Below, one piece after another: positions 11,799 to 26,074 of a stretch of 64,000 nucleotides of DNA. Below the pieces are notes generated by a model. That model saw nothing but the letters and a program-made list of their open reading frames with translations, had not been told where the DNA came from and made no database searches. Source of the stretch: Antilocapra americana (Eukaryota > Chordata > Mammalia > Artiodactyla > Antilocapridae); NCBI GenBank assembly GCA_007570785.1, contig ML661900.1, positions 7,441,570 to 7,505,569 on the forward strand. Direction: 5' to 3'. Position 1 is the first letter of the stretch, and each line of letters opens with the position of its first letter. Made by a program: the position numbers and the translations under genes.

Positions 11799-14339
11799 GT
11801 ATCCGTAGACCAAATTACAAGACTGTACTCTTCCTTTAGCTGTTAGCTCACTCTAATGTTTTTCTGTGGCAATGACAGATGCCCTGGTACCTACATAACC
11901 TCCAGAATAGGAGTTCGGTGAATGTAGTATCTATACAACTTTGGGAGCCTTGAAATCAGTGAAATTCATTTCTGTGATTACTTAAAGTGAAAAACTAACG
12001 TTTTTGCAAATAATAACTAACTTTTTATCTCATATCTTAAAAAAAAAGACAGTTCAAACTGAGAAATGTAAAAGAAAAGAACAAAATAAAAACCGCTTTT
12101 AATGAACCACAATACTGCACCCTCTGATGAATAGGGAAGTCTCAGCTACTAGGTGCCTTTAATCCCCTATCCTGTCACTGCCCTGTTTGTCAAACAAAGT
12201 AAGCACCTGTTGAGATGGAAGCTCTGCTGGGAGTCTCCACAAGTTCCACGATCCAAATGATGGAACATTATGAGCCGCAACTGCACTGGCAGAACATTAT
12301 CATAATAGCCCGACCTCCTGAGTTTTTCCTGATTACCTGGATCTTACCTCCCAAAGGGAGAATGACTTCAAAGACTGAACCTCTTGCCTGAGTTTTTCAA
12401 AGATTCAGCAACTTGAAGCTACAGATGCTCCCAGCTTGTTTTCAACATGCACAATAATGACAGAAAATGAGCTGAGTCCCCTTAAGAGTCCAGGAGGATG
12501 TGGAAGCAGCACCCTCACCACTGGCCAAGTCTTTTTACACAGAGCTGCACACAGGCCTCTGTCGTTTTAGGTACAGGAGGAGGAAGAATACAGACTCCTT
12601 TGTATTTCCTTCACCAGTTGTTTTTACTTTAACATATTTAAAAGGGAGCTGTAGCTTCCAAAGTCCATTTGGAAAGCTGAACAAGATTAAAAAGAGTTTC
12701 AAAAGAGTGCTAGCCCAAATCCTGTTGAAACTTTTAATTAGTCTGATGTTATTTTTAGACTCTCTCAAAGCTCCATAATTGAGCCCTTTGCAGTTGTACA
12801 AACAAATAGAAACCTTGTAAGATCTTGAAATTCATGATAGTTTACTAATGAAGTCAGCTTGGAAAACTCGTCATTGAATATTGTAATTTGATTGCCATCT
12901 TATTCTGATTGGACCCTGGTTTTGCATTTAAATGAGTATATATTATTTGAAATGCAAAACAGCATGTTATCTGGGGTATTTCGCAGGAACAGACAAGATT
13001 AAAAACATCTAATGTTCCATTTTATAAAAACATTACAAAATGGAAGTGTAGAGCTGACTTTTAAAATTTATTAGTTACAGCTTACAATAATTGGACATTA
13101 ATTAATCCTAAATTGCAAGACATTTCTGCAGAAATGCGTATTACATCCTCCTCATTAGTACTTAGCAGAAACATTAGTGTATGATTTTTGTTTGGGATAC
13201 TGAAGGCACGGAGGGCGATGTCCTCCTAAAGCAGTTGCTGCTACAGAATTGACTGTTGCTCATGTGAGTTTAACACAATAGATCAACAATTACTGATTTG
13301 CAACAACTGACCTTGAGTATCCAATTAAAAAAAAAAAAGCTGCAGCCAGAGCTGAGGCAAGCTGAATTCATGAATTAGGTTATGTGTCGGCTTGTTCCGA
13401 GCTTTGATTTTTGTCCGCCTGTGTGTTTTTAGATGGCTTGGAAAGAAATTTTCTGATGCTGCAACCCTTTATTATTCTTCTCAACTGTGGCTTTTGTGTC
13501 TTACATAGAAAATTGTTTTCAATCACATCATCCAAAAAAGAAGATCTCTGTTTGAGAAGAGCATGGAGGTCTCTGGCAGCCATCTCTGTATTTGATTGTT
13601 TGGCTGTCAGAAGTTTCCACTACATCTATTTTCAGACACATGTAGTTACTCATAACCTCTTATGCTTATTTTTTTTTTCCTCCCTTCAAGATCTTTCTGG
13701 CAAAAGACTGTCAAAATAGGACCTGGGATTTATAAGTATGTTATCCAGGTCTTTGATATAATTTTTAATTATTTAGATATTATATAGAGTGAATTGTAAT
13801 CTGTGAAAGAAAACTCTGTGTGGAACTTAGACAAAGACATTCTTTCCCCTTTTTCAGATGGAGGAACAAGAATTCTTAGTGGCTTCGAGAGTAAGATGCC
13901 TACAACAGTGGTGGAGACGGCAGAAAAATGGCATATGATGCTACACCTGCACTTCTGTCAGGCCTGTGCCAGCACGATGGTAATTCAACCTTAGGTCAGC
14001 CCTAATGGGCAACTCTAAGAGTTTTCACGAAATTTTCTACCATCTGTAAAGTGCACACAAGTACCACTGTCGTATAATCCATTTGGAGAATTCTGCTGAA
14101 GTAATTTTGATTTCTGAGATTCCAAAACTTTTAGGAAAGTCTGCACTTTATCCTTCACTTTCAACCCAGTGCCCAAAATGCACGAAATACCAATTTTTTA
14201 AACTAGGATAAGTCAAATTTTCTCAACTCAAATAAAGCTTAAAATCGAACTGTCCTGGTTTAAAGAAAAGATACTTAAATGTTGAGAGAAAATCTAAATG
14301 ATCTTTCTATTAAATAGGAATCATGTCCTGGATCTAGAT

Positions 14340-14379
14340 AGATGTGGGCCTGAGCGAGGTACTCCATAGGCCCACATCT
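14340..14379. repeat. Perfect stem-loop, 12-bp arms and 16-nt loop
   Basis: AGATGTGGGCCT at 14340-14351 is the exact reverse complement of AGGCCCACATCT at 14368-14379. Pairing does not extend beyond the arms, so it is shorter than a microRNA precursor. Confidence 0.88.
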
Positions 14380-16134
14380 TATGAAACTTACTATAAGTGA
14401 ATGAGAGCTGCCAGCTTCCTATATGGCCCTATATGCCCAACCAAGCAAAATGCTATGAGAATTAACATATTAGCTGTTTCCATCAAAGTCTCTCTTAGTT
14501 TTTTTTTTTTTTTAACTGGAACAGAGGAAAATATCCGCTTTTGTCTGTCGGGAAAAGTGAGAATATGTAAACCCAGATTTCCAGTTGCCATGACTCAAGC
14601 ATCATCGATAGAGCTGACCAAAGAGAATAAAATTGAAGTGAGAGAAGTATGAGCCAGGGATAAGGAGCCATGCAGAGTCAAGTTGTTTCAGTCGTCCCAG
14701 AGTCACTGCTTTTCCTCCCCAGGTTTACTTATTCTTGCCAACCCCGCCCCCTGCCCCATTTTAGCCTAAGCTTGTTTGAGTTGTGTTTATCTCATGTGCA
14801 AGGAAGAACTATCCTCTCTAATACATAGAATTCATTTCTCCTTTCTCTCCCCTCCGTGGGAAAGGAGTGAAGGGAAGATTGGCCATACAGTATGAGTTTT
14901 CTCTGAACTAAATCCCCACCAAAAGTAGAGGTAGAAGATAAATATGCTTAAGTATCATCTCACTTGTCATATGTAAAATACAAAACTGCTTTTCTGTTTT
15001 TCGGATTCAGCCGCATTCTTGATTTTAATTTCTTACTTATTTGAGGTTTTCCAGAGTATGCACCTTGGACATCTCAGGCTTCTAAGAAGAGACTGAAATA
15101 TTCAAATTGAGTAATACATGGCAACATAACTAGTTAAATGTGTATCTTGCCCCCTAAAAGAACACTTTAAGACTTGGGCACTGATGGCCCAAAGGCAAGG
15201 GAAGAATCAACCTTTATTATGAGTCTGTGTGATTAACAGTGCTAAAAATGGGATTTGGGTAAGAAGTAATCAAAAACGTTATGGAATCAAAATGCGATGG
15301 TATCCTAAAAGTTATTGTTAAAAAAGGATTTAAAAAGAAAGTGATAAACATGGTGCTAAAATGCAAATATTTAAGAGAAATACTATTTTAAAAAGGCTTG
15401 GCTTTGACAGTTGTGACATTATCAACCTTCAAAAGACCTACTTTTGACATGTCAAGCAGATGAAAGTCAAGCTACAACAGACAAACAACAAACAGAAACA
15501 GAAGAGATAAACGGGAAGAGGAAAAAAAGAGGGATACACAGAAGAAAGTGTCAGAAAAAGGTTCTAGAGATTATGGGACAGAAAGGAACCAATGAGTAAG
15601 TGTATCAATTAGCTGACAAAGAAGGACAAACAGAAAAATAAAGAGAAGTAATAACGCAATGATGTTCTGAAAAGGGAAACAAGGAACTAAGGGAACTTAA
15701 GTTGGGTTATCGAAAGTTAGCAAGTAGGTTAGGTCATCTAATGTGCCTGAGGAGGATGAGTATGGAGTGTTGGGGAAGCTGAAGATCTGGAACATTTGGG
15801 GGACATACCCTGTGGAGGAGTCAATAAGAATCAACTGAATACTATCATTACTATATGCTTATGAAACATCAGTTACTATTTTATAATGTATGTTTCTTCA
15901 GAAATAATAAACTTTATGCCTTAATTTCTCCCCCCCACCCCCACCAGCTACTGACAGTCTAGGAACTTGGTCAAGGGAGATGGAAGACAGAGAAATGTAA
16001 GAATTCATTAACATGGCTGAGAACAGGGTTCAGGTTTGGGAGTGAGGCAAATGAAACAAGAAGGAGGCTGGCATCTTGGAGTCAAAGATAGGGCTTGAGG
16101 GACTGGAGGTCACAAATTATTTATGTAACTACAA

Positions 16135-16330
16135 ATAGGTTTTGAGCTCCTACGGTGTCCAAGTAGTGTGCAGAGGACCTGGGGTAACAATGATGAACAA
16201 GATGGGTTTCCCCTCTGGCAGCCACAGTTTACTTAAAGACACAGCTACATACAAAGGCAGATTCAGTAGAAGTGAGGAACTGGGAAATAAGGAAAGAAAC
16301 GGTGGTCAGAGAGGAGATGTTCCGAATTAG
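16135..16330. repeat. Ancient L2/MIR-type repeat fragment (tentative)
   Basis: 'tgagctcctacggtgtccaa', 'acctggggtaacaatgatga' and 'ctctggcagccacagttta' follow the order seen in old mammalian repeats of the L2/MIR group. Divergence is high, so family and orientation are left open. Confidence 0.35.
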
Positions 16331-17749
16331 GTATGGAGGGGAAAAGGGCTAAATAGCAAAGCGATTTTAGGTGTCCATTTCAATTGTACATACTGTATTT
16401 GTGTAGTTTATACATGTATCAAAAGAGAGTTGAGGGCAGGAGTGGAGGGAGGAGGGGCTTTGACTTAGAAACCAACACCCTCTTTTTATTGTTGTTCTTG
16501 TTGTGACCACAAAAGGAATTGGCTCCAACTCATTTTTGGCATTCTCATTCCTTCTCCTCTAAACTGAATTATGATCCAATGTCAATTTCTTAATCCATAA
16601 ATCTGGCTTGACATTTCATGTGCTTCTAATAGACGGTACTAGGAAAGCTATTTCTGACTTAAGCTCCATAAAGGAAATGAGGAAAATGCAGAGAAGGCTT
16701 CAGGCTAATCTATAAAGTAATTTGAGTTCTTTGCCAGAAAACTCTTCCTCAATTCATCTCAGTAGGTGATCTGAACAACTGTCACTTCTTTGTGGCACAC
16801 AGAGGTCTAAGACCATAAGTTCAAAATATAATTAACTACATTTCTGTGTCTGTAGAGCATCACTGGAGATTTCTGGAAAGTAAAACAGTTAAACCAGTTG
16901 CATGGCACCAGTAGCCAATACTCCTCACCCCTACTGACTATACCATCTACACTTTTGTTCAATTTTTAAAAGGCTGAATTCAGGTGTATCAGTTTGGATG
17001 TGGACAAAGTTTAAAGGCAAGCTAAGGTTGCAAACACAAGTATCTACGAGGGTCAAGGAGTTGGTAGAAGTGAGTGAAGCAGAAAAAGCAAAAGCTGGAC
17101 AATAAATACTGCTAGCTTCCATGTTCAGCTGATGTTAGGTGGGGTGGGGACTGCAGTAAACTGGGTAAATCTTGGGGTAGTTGCCAGTGAGTGATAGCCT
17201 ATTATTGCCATGGGTAAGTGTCAGCCCAGTGTTACCAGATCTTCCAACTTTTTCCACAGAGTCCAGAAAATAGAATTTTTATTTGCAAACTGATTTAAAA
17301 AGTTGGCTTCTGATTCAATTCAAAGTAAATTATAGGCTGAACTAAACCCACTTGTCAGCCTCATTAAACTTTTAAGTGGTTTGTATTCTCTGCTTCAGAA
17401 TTCAGTTCTCACATAGATGTTTGGGAATGGCATGGCCATGGTCTAAATCCCTCATGTGCACACGCAGGTTACCGTAACCAATCTTGGATGAGCTGCATGA
17501 GATGCAAGGGACAGTTTATTTTAAAATGTTGCTTCTACATCTCCTCATCTACCAGACCATCTGACCTGTCTCTCTTTTTTTTTTTTTAACAGTTCCAATG
17601 TTTCATATTTATTACTGAGTCTCAGACTAATGGTGAGGAAATAAGAGACATTAGGATCCAAGCATTACAGTAGTGATGTTCTCACTGTGATTTGGCTGCT
17701 TAAAAAAGTGGTCTTAACATGTGTTCCACTTTTTATGTGAGGCTTCTTA

Positions 17750-18938
<1,189 letters not shown>

Positions 18939-19367
18939 CCTCCTCTATTTAAGAAACTAGGTCAGTGTTGTGTATATAGACTCTTAAGATACATAGATCA
19001 ATAGTAGAGTGGCTCTGTTCCAAGCATGTAACAAAGACAGGTAATTTCTGTGTTCATCACTACCACTCTGGAATTATTTTCTCCTGTTGCCTTGGTTTCC
19101 ATTCTGAAAATCAGAAGCAGTGAACACTTCCTTCCTATTCATCTTCAGGGACAGAGTGGAAACTAACTTTTGAAAAGAAAGAAAAGCTTGTGTGCAAGTC
19201 ACTACAAAGTTTGGTCCACTAATGCTCTTATCTTAAGAGTTAATTTAGCCCCTGGCCTCCTGGAAATAATAAAAACATGGGCTCCTTAAGTCTGATTATC
19301 CTTCAAGTTCTAGTTCAGCCCCCTCATTTCTTAGAAAAATAAAACTGAGGAGTGAAAAGTCTTAGTT
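18939..19367. other. Unique DNA between two BovB pieces
   Basis: No gene or repeat recognised. Confidence 0.5.
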
Positions 19368-19605
19368 GTTGTGTTGTTCAGTTGCTAAATCATGTGCCCC
19401 ATCAACTGCAGCATGCCAGGCTTCTCAGTCTTCCACTGTCTCTTGGAGTTTGCCCAAGTTTATGTCCACTGAGTTACTGATGCTGTCTAACCATATCATC
19501 CTCTGCCACCGTCTTCTGCTGTCTTCAGGTTTTCCCAGCATCAGGGTCTTTTCCAATGAGTCTGCTCTTCACAGCAGGTGGTCAGAGTACTGGAGCATCA
19601 GCTGG
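19368..19605 (-). repeat. BovB 3'-end fragment
   Basis: The reverse complement carries the BovB 3' end. Visible antisense motifs are 'gttcagttgctaaatcatg' (tail), 'cagcatcagggtcttttcc' and 'gtactggagcatcagc'. It is more diverged than the copy at 18 kb. Confidence 0.85.
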
Positions 19606-21405
19606 TAGGTTTTCAGATGTCAACTCCACAGACTCTCATATGTTACAAAATTAGTGCTGCAAAGCCTTCTGAAACCAATGCTCCTTAGGCAAAGTAGCAC
19701 TCGGAGCCAGAATTCATTTAAGTCACAGCCTGTTGGTGTTTCTATAGTATCCATGCACTACCCACAGGCTTCTCAGCCTAGCCTAAGAAACTGAAAATAA
19801 TACGAAAAATGAACACAAAAAGGCTTTAAAAATAGAAGCAGTTTGTTGACTCTTTACTATTACTACGGAAAAGAGGAGTAAATGCACTGATGGAAGAAAC
19901 TTCCGGATGGAACTGCTGAGCACTGCTGAACACAGTGACTGCCCCTGCAGGGATCCTCTGCCCGAAGAACTCAGATATTACAGCCACAGTAAGTTTGCAG
20001 GGTGTCCATTACCTGGGTATTACAATTTTTATATTATGGCAGTCAGAGACTGATTATAATTAGGAAAGAGAGAAAAACTTCCCAGGGACATGGTGCTTCA
20101 CTATAGATCCCCTGCCTCTAACTCTTGATGCAGAAATCTTTGCAAGAGTACTTTCATGGATCTCAATGACAACAATTAGGCTTGAAGAGCATGAGAAGAC
20201 ATTTTAATCAGAAGCTAATTAAGAACAATGGGGGCATATGTATCACTGATGTGTCTCAAGTACTCTGACTGATCTGGGAGATTATTCCATTAATATCTGG
20301 ATGTAAACAGACCCCGACATTTTCTCAGGATGAACCAACTGCACTCTGAAGTTTCCACCTCCAAATCTGGCTTTTACTTATTAGATGACAAATAAAAATG
20401 AGCAACATTTACCTTTCTGAGAAAGACGTCAGGTGCTGATTCCACATTTTAGGGTAGGACAGCATCAAGTGTAATACATGAAGCAACAGGGGCCAAGAAA
20501 CCACTGCTAATCATATTTAATGGTTGCTCCATTATAAAATAAGACTAAGAATATTCTGGCCATAAACATACAGGGATAGATTATGTGAGTAATAGAAATA
20601 TAAAACAAAATTTTTAAAAAAGCCAAAGTAACCATCGTAGTATTATGTGTAGGTTTTACCTTCTGTTAGTGTTGGACACAATGCAAACACAATATGGTAT
20701 TTTCAGGGAGGAGGAAGTTCTCTTTGGCATACAGTCGCTGCTTTAATCAAGCAATCAGTCCATAGTGTCTCCCCTCCCCAAAACAATTGGGTTGTTTCCG
20801 TCTAAATTAACTTGGAAGTTTTTGGTCCATGCTCTCTCAGGAACCATGCTTGCTAATCAATCAATGGTGCTTGCTTTGTGACTCCAGTTTCCCTGGTCAT
20901 GCTTCTCAAAGAGGCTGTCCAGGGAACTTCATTCTAACCTTGTTTACACTGCTGGTAACAGATAAGAGAGATCCTCATTACGTAAGGAGTGAATTTTGCA
21001 TATGGAGAATTCTTCCAGCATTTTCTTCCAGCCCCTTCTCAAGTGAGCACTGAAATGCGTCAGGCAGTCTGGGCTATAGTCTCACCGGTGCCAATGTCTA
21101 CCACCGTAAGTTATTTAAACTCCTCTGAGCTTCACTTTTCTTGCTTCACAAAACAAAATACAGATGAGATGATTTTAGCGTCTTCCAAAATTAAAGGTGT
21201 TTGGATGCTATTTATTTTTCCTTCTGGCTTTCCTGTTTCCTCTTTAGTCCCTGTCATACTCATTTTGGTTTCCATGTTTTACCAGGTCTTTTTGTTCAAG
21301 GAGTAATTTTTTTTTCTCATATTCATTGATGTATTAATACTCTACCCATCCTTTAAAAAATTTTTATTTATGTGCTAGTTACAGTATTTTCTTCTGAATG
21401 CTAGA
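19606..21405. other. Unique DNA, no feature seen
   Basis: No recognisable gene or repeat. A frame of about 100 codons near 21.0-21.3 kb resembles nothing known and lacks supporting features. Confidence 0.5.
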
Positions 21406-21770
21406 TTTTTTTTTTTTTTCTCATTTATGGCTCTGCTGGGTCTTTGTTGTGGTACGTGGGTTCTTCGCTGTGTTGCACGGGCTCTTGCTGCAGTGAGTGG
21501 GCTTTTTCCTGTTGTGGTGAGCAAGGGCTACTTTCTAGTTCCGGTGGGTGAAATTCTCATCGCAGTGGCTTCTCCTGTCGTAAAGCACAGGCTCTAGGGC
21601 ACACACGCTTTAGTAGCTGCAGCTTGAAGGCTCCAGAGCACAGGCTCAGCAGCTGTGGTGCACAGGCTTAGTTGTCCTGCAGCACGTGAAATCTTAGTTC
21701 CCAGACAAGAAACAGAAGCCATGTTCCCTGCACTGGCAGGTGGATTCTTAACCATTGACAACCAGGAGAG
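21406..21770 (-). repeat. CHRL-type SINE
   Basis: On the + strand a T-run (21406-21419, the antisense poly-A tail) precedes a long series of 'cacaggctcagcagctgtgg'-type modules. It ends in an antisense tRNA-like head ('ggtggattcttaaccattga'). This modular layout is that of the long cetartiodactyl CHR element. Confidence 0.8.
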
Positions 21771-21958
21771 TCTCGATATTCTACCTATTCTTTAAAGTTC
21801 TTCTCAAGTCCCAGTTCCTTCAAAGACTTTTCCCAACATGTGTGCGTGTGTGTATGTGTAAAGGCAGGTGGGTCGGGCAGCTATTGAGCCATGTGCCAGG
21901 GTTATAAAGATGAATGAGAGACACGTGATTCTTTCATGGAATTTAACTGAATGAGATA

Positions 21959-21962
21959 ATAG
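21959..21962 (+). repeat. Provirus target-site duplication, left copy (ATAG)
   Basis: ATAG lies directly before the 5' LTR and again directly after the 3' LTR at 29870-29873. A 4-bp duplication is what gammaretroviral-type integrases produce. Confidence 0.75.
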
Positions 21963-22480
21963 CGTCACTGGTAAATCCCATTAATAATTCTTGGGAAATA
22001 AAAACAGAATCTGAGTAATATAGAGTCTAACTTTCTTTTCCTTTGTGCTAATTCTAGTTCCTCTTGCTCATAGAGCGCATCATGCATAGGCCCTGCACTT
22101 GGCACTTCAGATCAAGTTTCTAGAGTGAAATGGCTTCGTCCATCACGTCTGCTCGTGGATCATGACACCTCAATTCAAGACGGTGGACAAAGACTCTGTG
22201 CACAGACGCTGCTCCTGGCACTTCAATCTGGAGCACCATGGGCGGCACAGCTATGACTGACCAGTAAGAACTCTGCCTCCTCCCCACTGATAAGAACCCT
22301 ATGAAAGAGCCTCATTGATGGCCTTTTGGGGAGAGCAGGTACTCCAGAGTATAAGCTTGCACCTCTCTATTCTTTAATCAAAGAATAAAGCTTTCATTTG
22401 CTTCTAATTGAATTCCATTGGTTTGAATGACACTAGGCAGAAGATCCTTGTTTAGGATCAACTCAGGAGGGGAGGTAACA
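21963..22480 (+). repeat. 5' LTR of the provirus
   Basis: It aligns with 29328-29869 along its length: 'gtcactggtaaatcccatta', 'gacacctcaattcaaga', 'ttttggggagagcaggtact' and 'aatcaaagaataaag' have counterparts in the 3' LTR. The first base is C where the 3' LTR has the canonical T of TG. It ends in CA at 22480. The polyadenylation signal AATAAA is at 22384-22389. No clear TATA box is seen. Confidence 0.88.
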
Positions 22481-22486
22481 AAATTC

Positions 22487-22504
22487 TGGTGACCCAGATG
22501 GGAT
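22487..22504 (+). other. Putative primer-binding site
   Basis: An 18-base segment beginning TGGTGACCC lies 6 bases after the LTR end, where a retroviral primer-binding site is expected. The initial TGG matches the CCA end of any tRNA. The rest does not match one tRNA family clearly enough to name it. Confidence 0.5.
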
Positions 22505-24420
22505 AGACCAGAGCCTTTTCCACCTACACCTCCCCACTAGGCTCTTGGCTCATCCCAACTCCAGAGAGAGGATGGCAGAGGCTTTGGGAGACTTATATGA
22601 GGATGACCGACTCTGGTCTTTGGGTTCACTCTGATGGGATAGAAGGGTGGCAGCCATTGGCCAAATCCAGAGCAACTTGGCCCAGCAACTTGATATCCAA
22701 GTGGTATAGCATAACCCCCAGAGAGTCCTCTTGAATGGACAATACGGTGGCATCACTGGGGATCAGAGATTGAATCTCATGTGTGCTGCCTGCTGCATAT
22801 GGCCGGCCTTTCTGAGGGGCCAGACACCTGGGGATGGAGAGGATCTATGGATAAGAGAGAGCGGCAGCAGGCTTGCCCACTGTTCACCAGTAGCCCTGTC
22901 CTTTTGACTCCTGTGCAAGGCAGCAGCGCTACACCAGGGCTTTATAGTTCTCACCAATGCCCAGGAGTCACCAGTAGCATTCTCCATAGGCCCTTTCAGT
23001 TTGGTAAAGAAAAGTAGCCAACCTCATGAGCCAAGAGGCCAGGCTGGGAAAAGGCTCAGCTAATGAGGACTGCCCAACAAGATGGAATGAGGACACACAA
23101 TTTGAGTTCAAGAAAAGGCACAAGGGAAGCTTGAGTGTGAAAAAGTCCCAAGGCAGGTATGCAACCAGTAACTTGACCTCTTCTAGTCAGTGTTGGGGAA
23201 CCCTATGAGTCACTCACAAGATCAGGAATCCCATTATTGGGAAGCCCTGGGAGCTACTGGCAAGAATAGGAAACACCCAGCACCCAACCTCTCCTCCTCA
23301 CACTTCTTATGAGATGAACCTTGGGTGATTCTTTACTGATTAAGATTCCACAGGCTCTCCTTCCAGTATCAGTACAGGATACCCAGCTGCCTCAGCAATC
23401 TATTGAGTACCCCATGGAAATCCTTTCTGATTTCTAGCTTTCACTTTGTGTGAACTCTGAAAACTCCTTTTCAGCTGAAAGGAGGAAGAAAACTGCTGTC
23501 TCAGACAGACAAGATACTCCCCAACAGACAGGGATTAATGTGGCTAAGCTGCTTTGGCTCAGATGTGGCCCCGTCTAATCTCCCATGGGACATTCTCGCT
23601 GGGGAGGGATTGACACTCTCAAGCAAATTCAAACTACAAATTCAAGGGGAGCCCCAGTTATATCAGGTATACCATTCAGACACCTCCTACTGTGGTCTTT
23701 TGAGGAATCCAATTAAGAGTTTGGTGCTGGTTCCAAATCTTCTGAACCAGACAATCTTATTTGGTTCAAATCTTTTGGCATTTGCGTGTCAACAAATCAT
23801 TCCCTCGAGAGTTGAAAACAAATTCATAATAGTACATTGAAGAGACAGAGAAACAGATGTCCACCAAACTGAAGGATTGACCATTAGGATACATCCTGAA
23901 GAACTTGAAGTTTTTCGGTTATTACTCCCTGACCCCAAAACATGTAATCTTGAGTAATATATCCTGGCCCCAGTACTGCTAGGAGATGGGAAAAGGTAGC
24001 CTGTCCATGGGTCTCTACAACACCATTTTATAATCAGAGCTGCTATGTCAGAGACGAAAGAAGTGGGATGAAATTCCCTATGTCTAGTTTGTTTTGGTCT
24101 TATATCAGAACAAAGAACTTCAAAAGGGATGCCTGATCTCTTCCACTAAGGAAATACCAAAGGAGACTAAAAGCTTCCTACCGGTCCCTTGGCCCTCCCC
24201 ATGAGGACTTTCTTGATCTCTTCTCTAACCCTCTCACCCTAACCTCTTCCCACCCTTCCCTCTTCCTTCTTATGTCACAATTTGGGCCACATGCCCAAGG
24301 GGCTCCCTCCATAATAAGCCCTCTCCCCTAGAACCCAGTCTAGCAAGTCCACAATGTGGTACTAATTATCAGTCAGGGTCCACAACCCTCTAGGAAAAGT
24401 ATTCCTTTTTAGGCAGGTCC
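22505..24420 (+). other. Provirus 5' leader and possible matrix region, unassigned
   Basis: About 1.9 kb lies between the primer-binding site and the first recognisable capsid motif. That is longer than a typical leader plus matrix region of a gammaretrovirus. Short broken frames occur (for example 22781-23017 and 23538-23840) but I recognise no protein in them. It may hold decayed matrix sequence and an insertion of unknown origin. Confidence 0.4.
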
Positions 24421-24439
24421 CTGATGGAGAAGCAGGGCT

Positions 24440-25320
24440 CATTCAGGTATACATCCCACTGACCACTTCTGATCTGTATAACTGGAAAATTCCTAGTGAG
24501 GGATTGAGGGAAGAGCCAGAGATGTTCCTGAATCTGAGTAGGAGCATCTTTCAGATCCATGACCCCACCTGGGCTGACATCTAGAGCCTCCTCAAAGTAT
24601 TCCTAAGAAGGAAAGAAAACCCTATAGTATTTTCAGAAGTATGAGATGAAGCAGACACAGAGAACAGAAACAATGCAGGTCATACTATTTTCAGACTGAG
24701 GAATCAAGAGGTCCTAGATAACAAACCGAACTGGGACCACTGAGACAATGGAGAAAGGGGGTGAAAGATGCATTATTAAAATATGATCCTAAGATCCTAA
24801 AAAGGATGCAGGCAGCAGGAGAGAAATTTATCAATTGGAATAAGATGAAGGAAATCAATCAGGAGCCAACAGAAACCCTTTGGCATTCCTAAAGTGCCTC
24901 AGGGAATGCCTCTGATCCTGAGTCCTTGCAAGGGAATGCAATCCTGAGATCATATTTTATTTCACAAACTGCCCCTGATATTAGGCATAAACTTCAGAAA
25001 CTGGAAATAGAACCAGATAACCCCTACTTCTTGCCTAGCCAAGGCTGCCTACCAAGTGTTTAATAATGATGATATACAGAAAGAAAAGTCAGGAGATAAA
25101 AAGTCTGGAGGCCAGCTCACATACCAGTTTCCCTCCAGTGTCAACTGGTTGGCATGGGAATCTAGACTAACCACCTATTGAGACTCAATTCCAGTGAGTG
25201 ACCCCCAGTCTCCACCAAGGGCTAGCAAGCCAAGGAAACTGGAACCCAAAGAGGGCACCCGATATGTAAACAAGGAGGACCTGGAATAGAGAATGCTTTT
25301 GCCACCCCTTTTGTTCAAAG
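24440..25320 (+). pseudogene. gag remnant (capsid region)
   Basis: The frame around 24450-24584 encodes Ser-Asp-Leu-Tyr-Asn-Trp-Lys (24468-24488). After about 25 residues comes Asp-Pro-Thr-Trp-Ala-Asp (24561-24578), an arrangement typical of the gammaretroviral capsid N-terminal domain. A TAG stop follows at 24582-24584. Further downstream, frames with 'QEPTETLWH'- and 'TAPDIRHKLQKL'-like stretches (24860-25010) fit the C-terminal capsid part. No intact Cys-His zinc knuckle of nucleocapsid is visible before the protease. The gene is multiply frameshifted and cannot make Gag. Confidence 0.7.
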
Positions 25321-25339
25321 GGGACAGAAATGGCAAATC

Positions 25340-25753
25340 TTGGCCACCACTCTTGAAGGTAGATGGTTCAGATGTAGAATGAAGGGGCCAAGGGCCTCTA
25401 ACCCAGAACTCCAACTGACCCCTAAAGAGCCTCAGCTGACATTGAACACAGGAATAAAGCCTGTTAAATTCTTAGTTGACACCAGTGCCATTTACTCCAT
25501 TCTGAATACTAAATCAGGCAAACTCAGTCACAGGGTTTGTAAAATTATGGGGCTATTAGGGAAATCCCAAGAACAGGCATTCACAGAACCATCAGAATGT
25601 AAACTGGATAAACACATTCTTATATGCTCCCCCCACCTCTGCCAAGGCTCTATATCCCTGCCAGGAAGAGATAAATCAGAGGCTACTATTCACCTAATGG
25701 GAAACTTAGAGACTGGTGTCCCCTTAGCAAAGGGCACAGTATGGCAATCCTAA
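25340..25753 (+). pseudogene. pro remnant (retroviral aspartic protease)
   Basis: The longest open stretch of the provirus, 137 codons. It contains the protease active-site segment Phe-Leu-Val-Asp-Thr-Ser-Ala (Asp at 25478-25480), where the family has Asp-Thr-Gly: the glycine is now serine. About 60 residues later Leu-Pro-Gly-Arg-Asp corresponds to the conserved Gly-Arg-Asp near the protease C-terminus. In life the enzyme would dimerise and cleave Gag-Pol. The changed glycine argues against activity. It lies directly between gag and pol remnants. Confidence 0.75.
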
Positions 25754-26074
25754 TGTCTGGGGACAAAGCTCCCAGACAGTGCAAGTCAATCTCTCTGGAA
25801 TAAAACCCAAGGTCTGGGCCCAAGAACAGGCAGAATGAGCTGCAGGCACCAGGCGTGGGTTAGCTCATCTAAACCTGGACATACATGACCCAAAGGAAAG
25901 CAGTACCCTCTCCACTGAGAGGCCTTTTTGGGCACTGCCTTGTGATACAAGACCTAACTGACTAGCGACTTATTAGACCACGTCAGTCAGTCTGTAACAC
26001 CCCCAATATTCCTGTTAAGAAAACCCAACGGGAAATACCAGATGGTATGGAGCTCTAGGCAGTCAATGAAGCCA

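Noticed and set aside
14340..14379. MicroRNA precursor
   Set aside because: Pairing stops at 12 bp, and a precursor needs a stem of roughly 30 bp.
22487..22504. Naming the tRNA primer of the provirus
   Set aside because: The sequence matches no single tRNA 3' end closely enough by eye. An arginine-type match was considered but has several mismatches.
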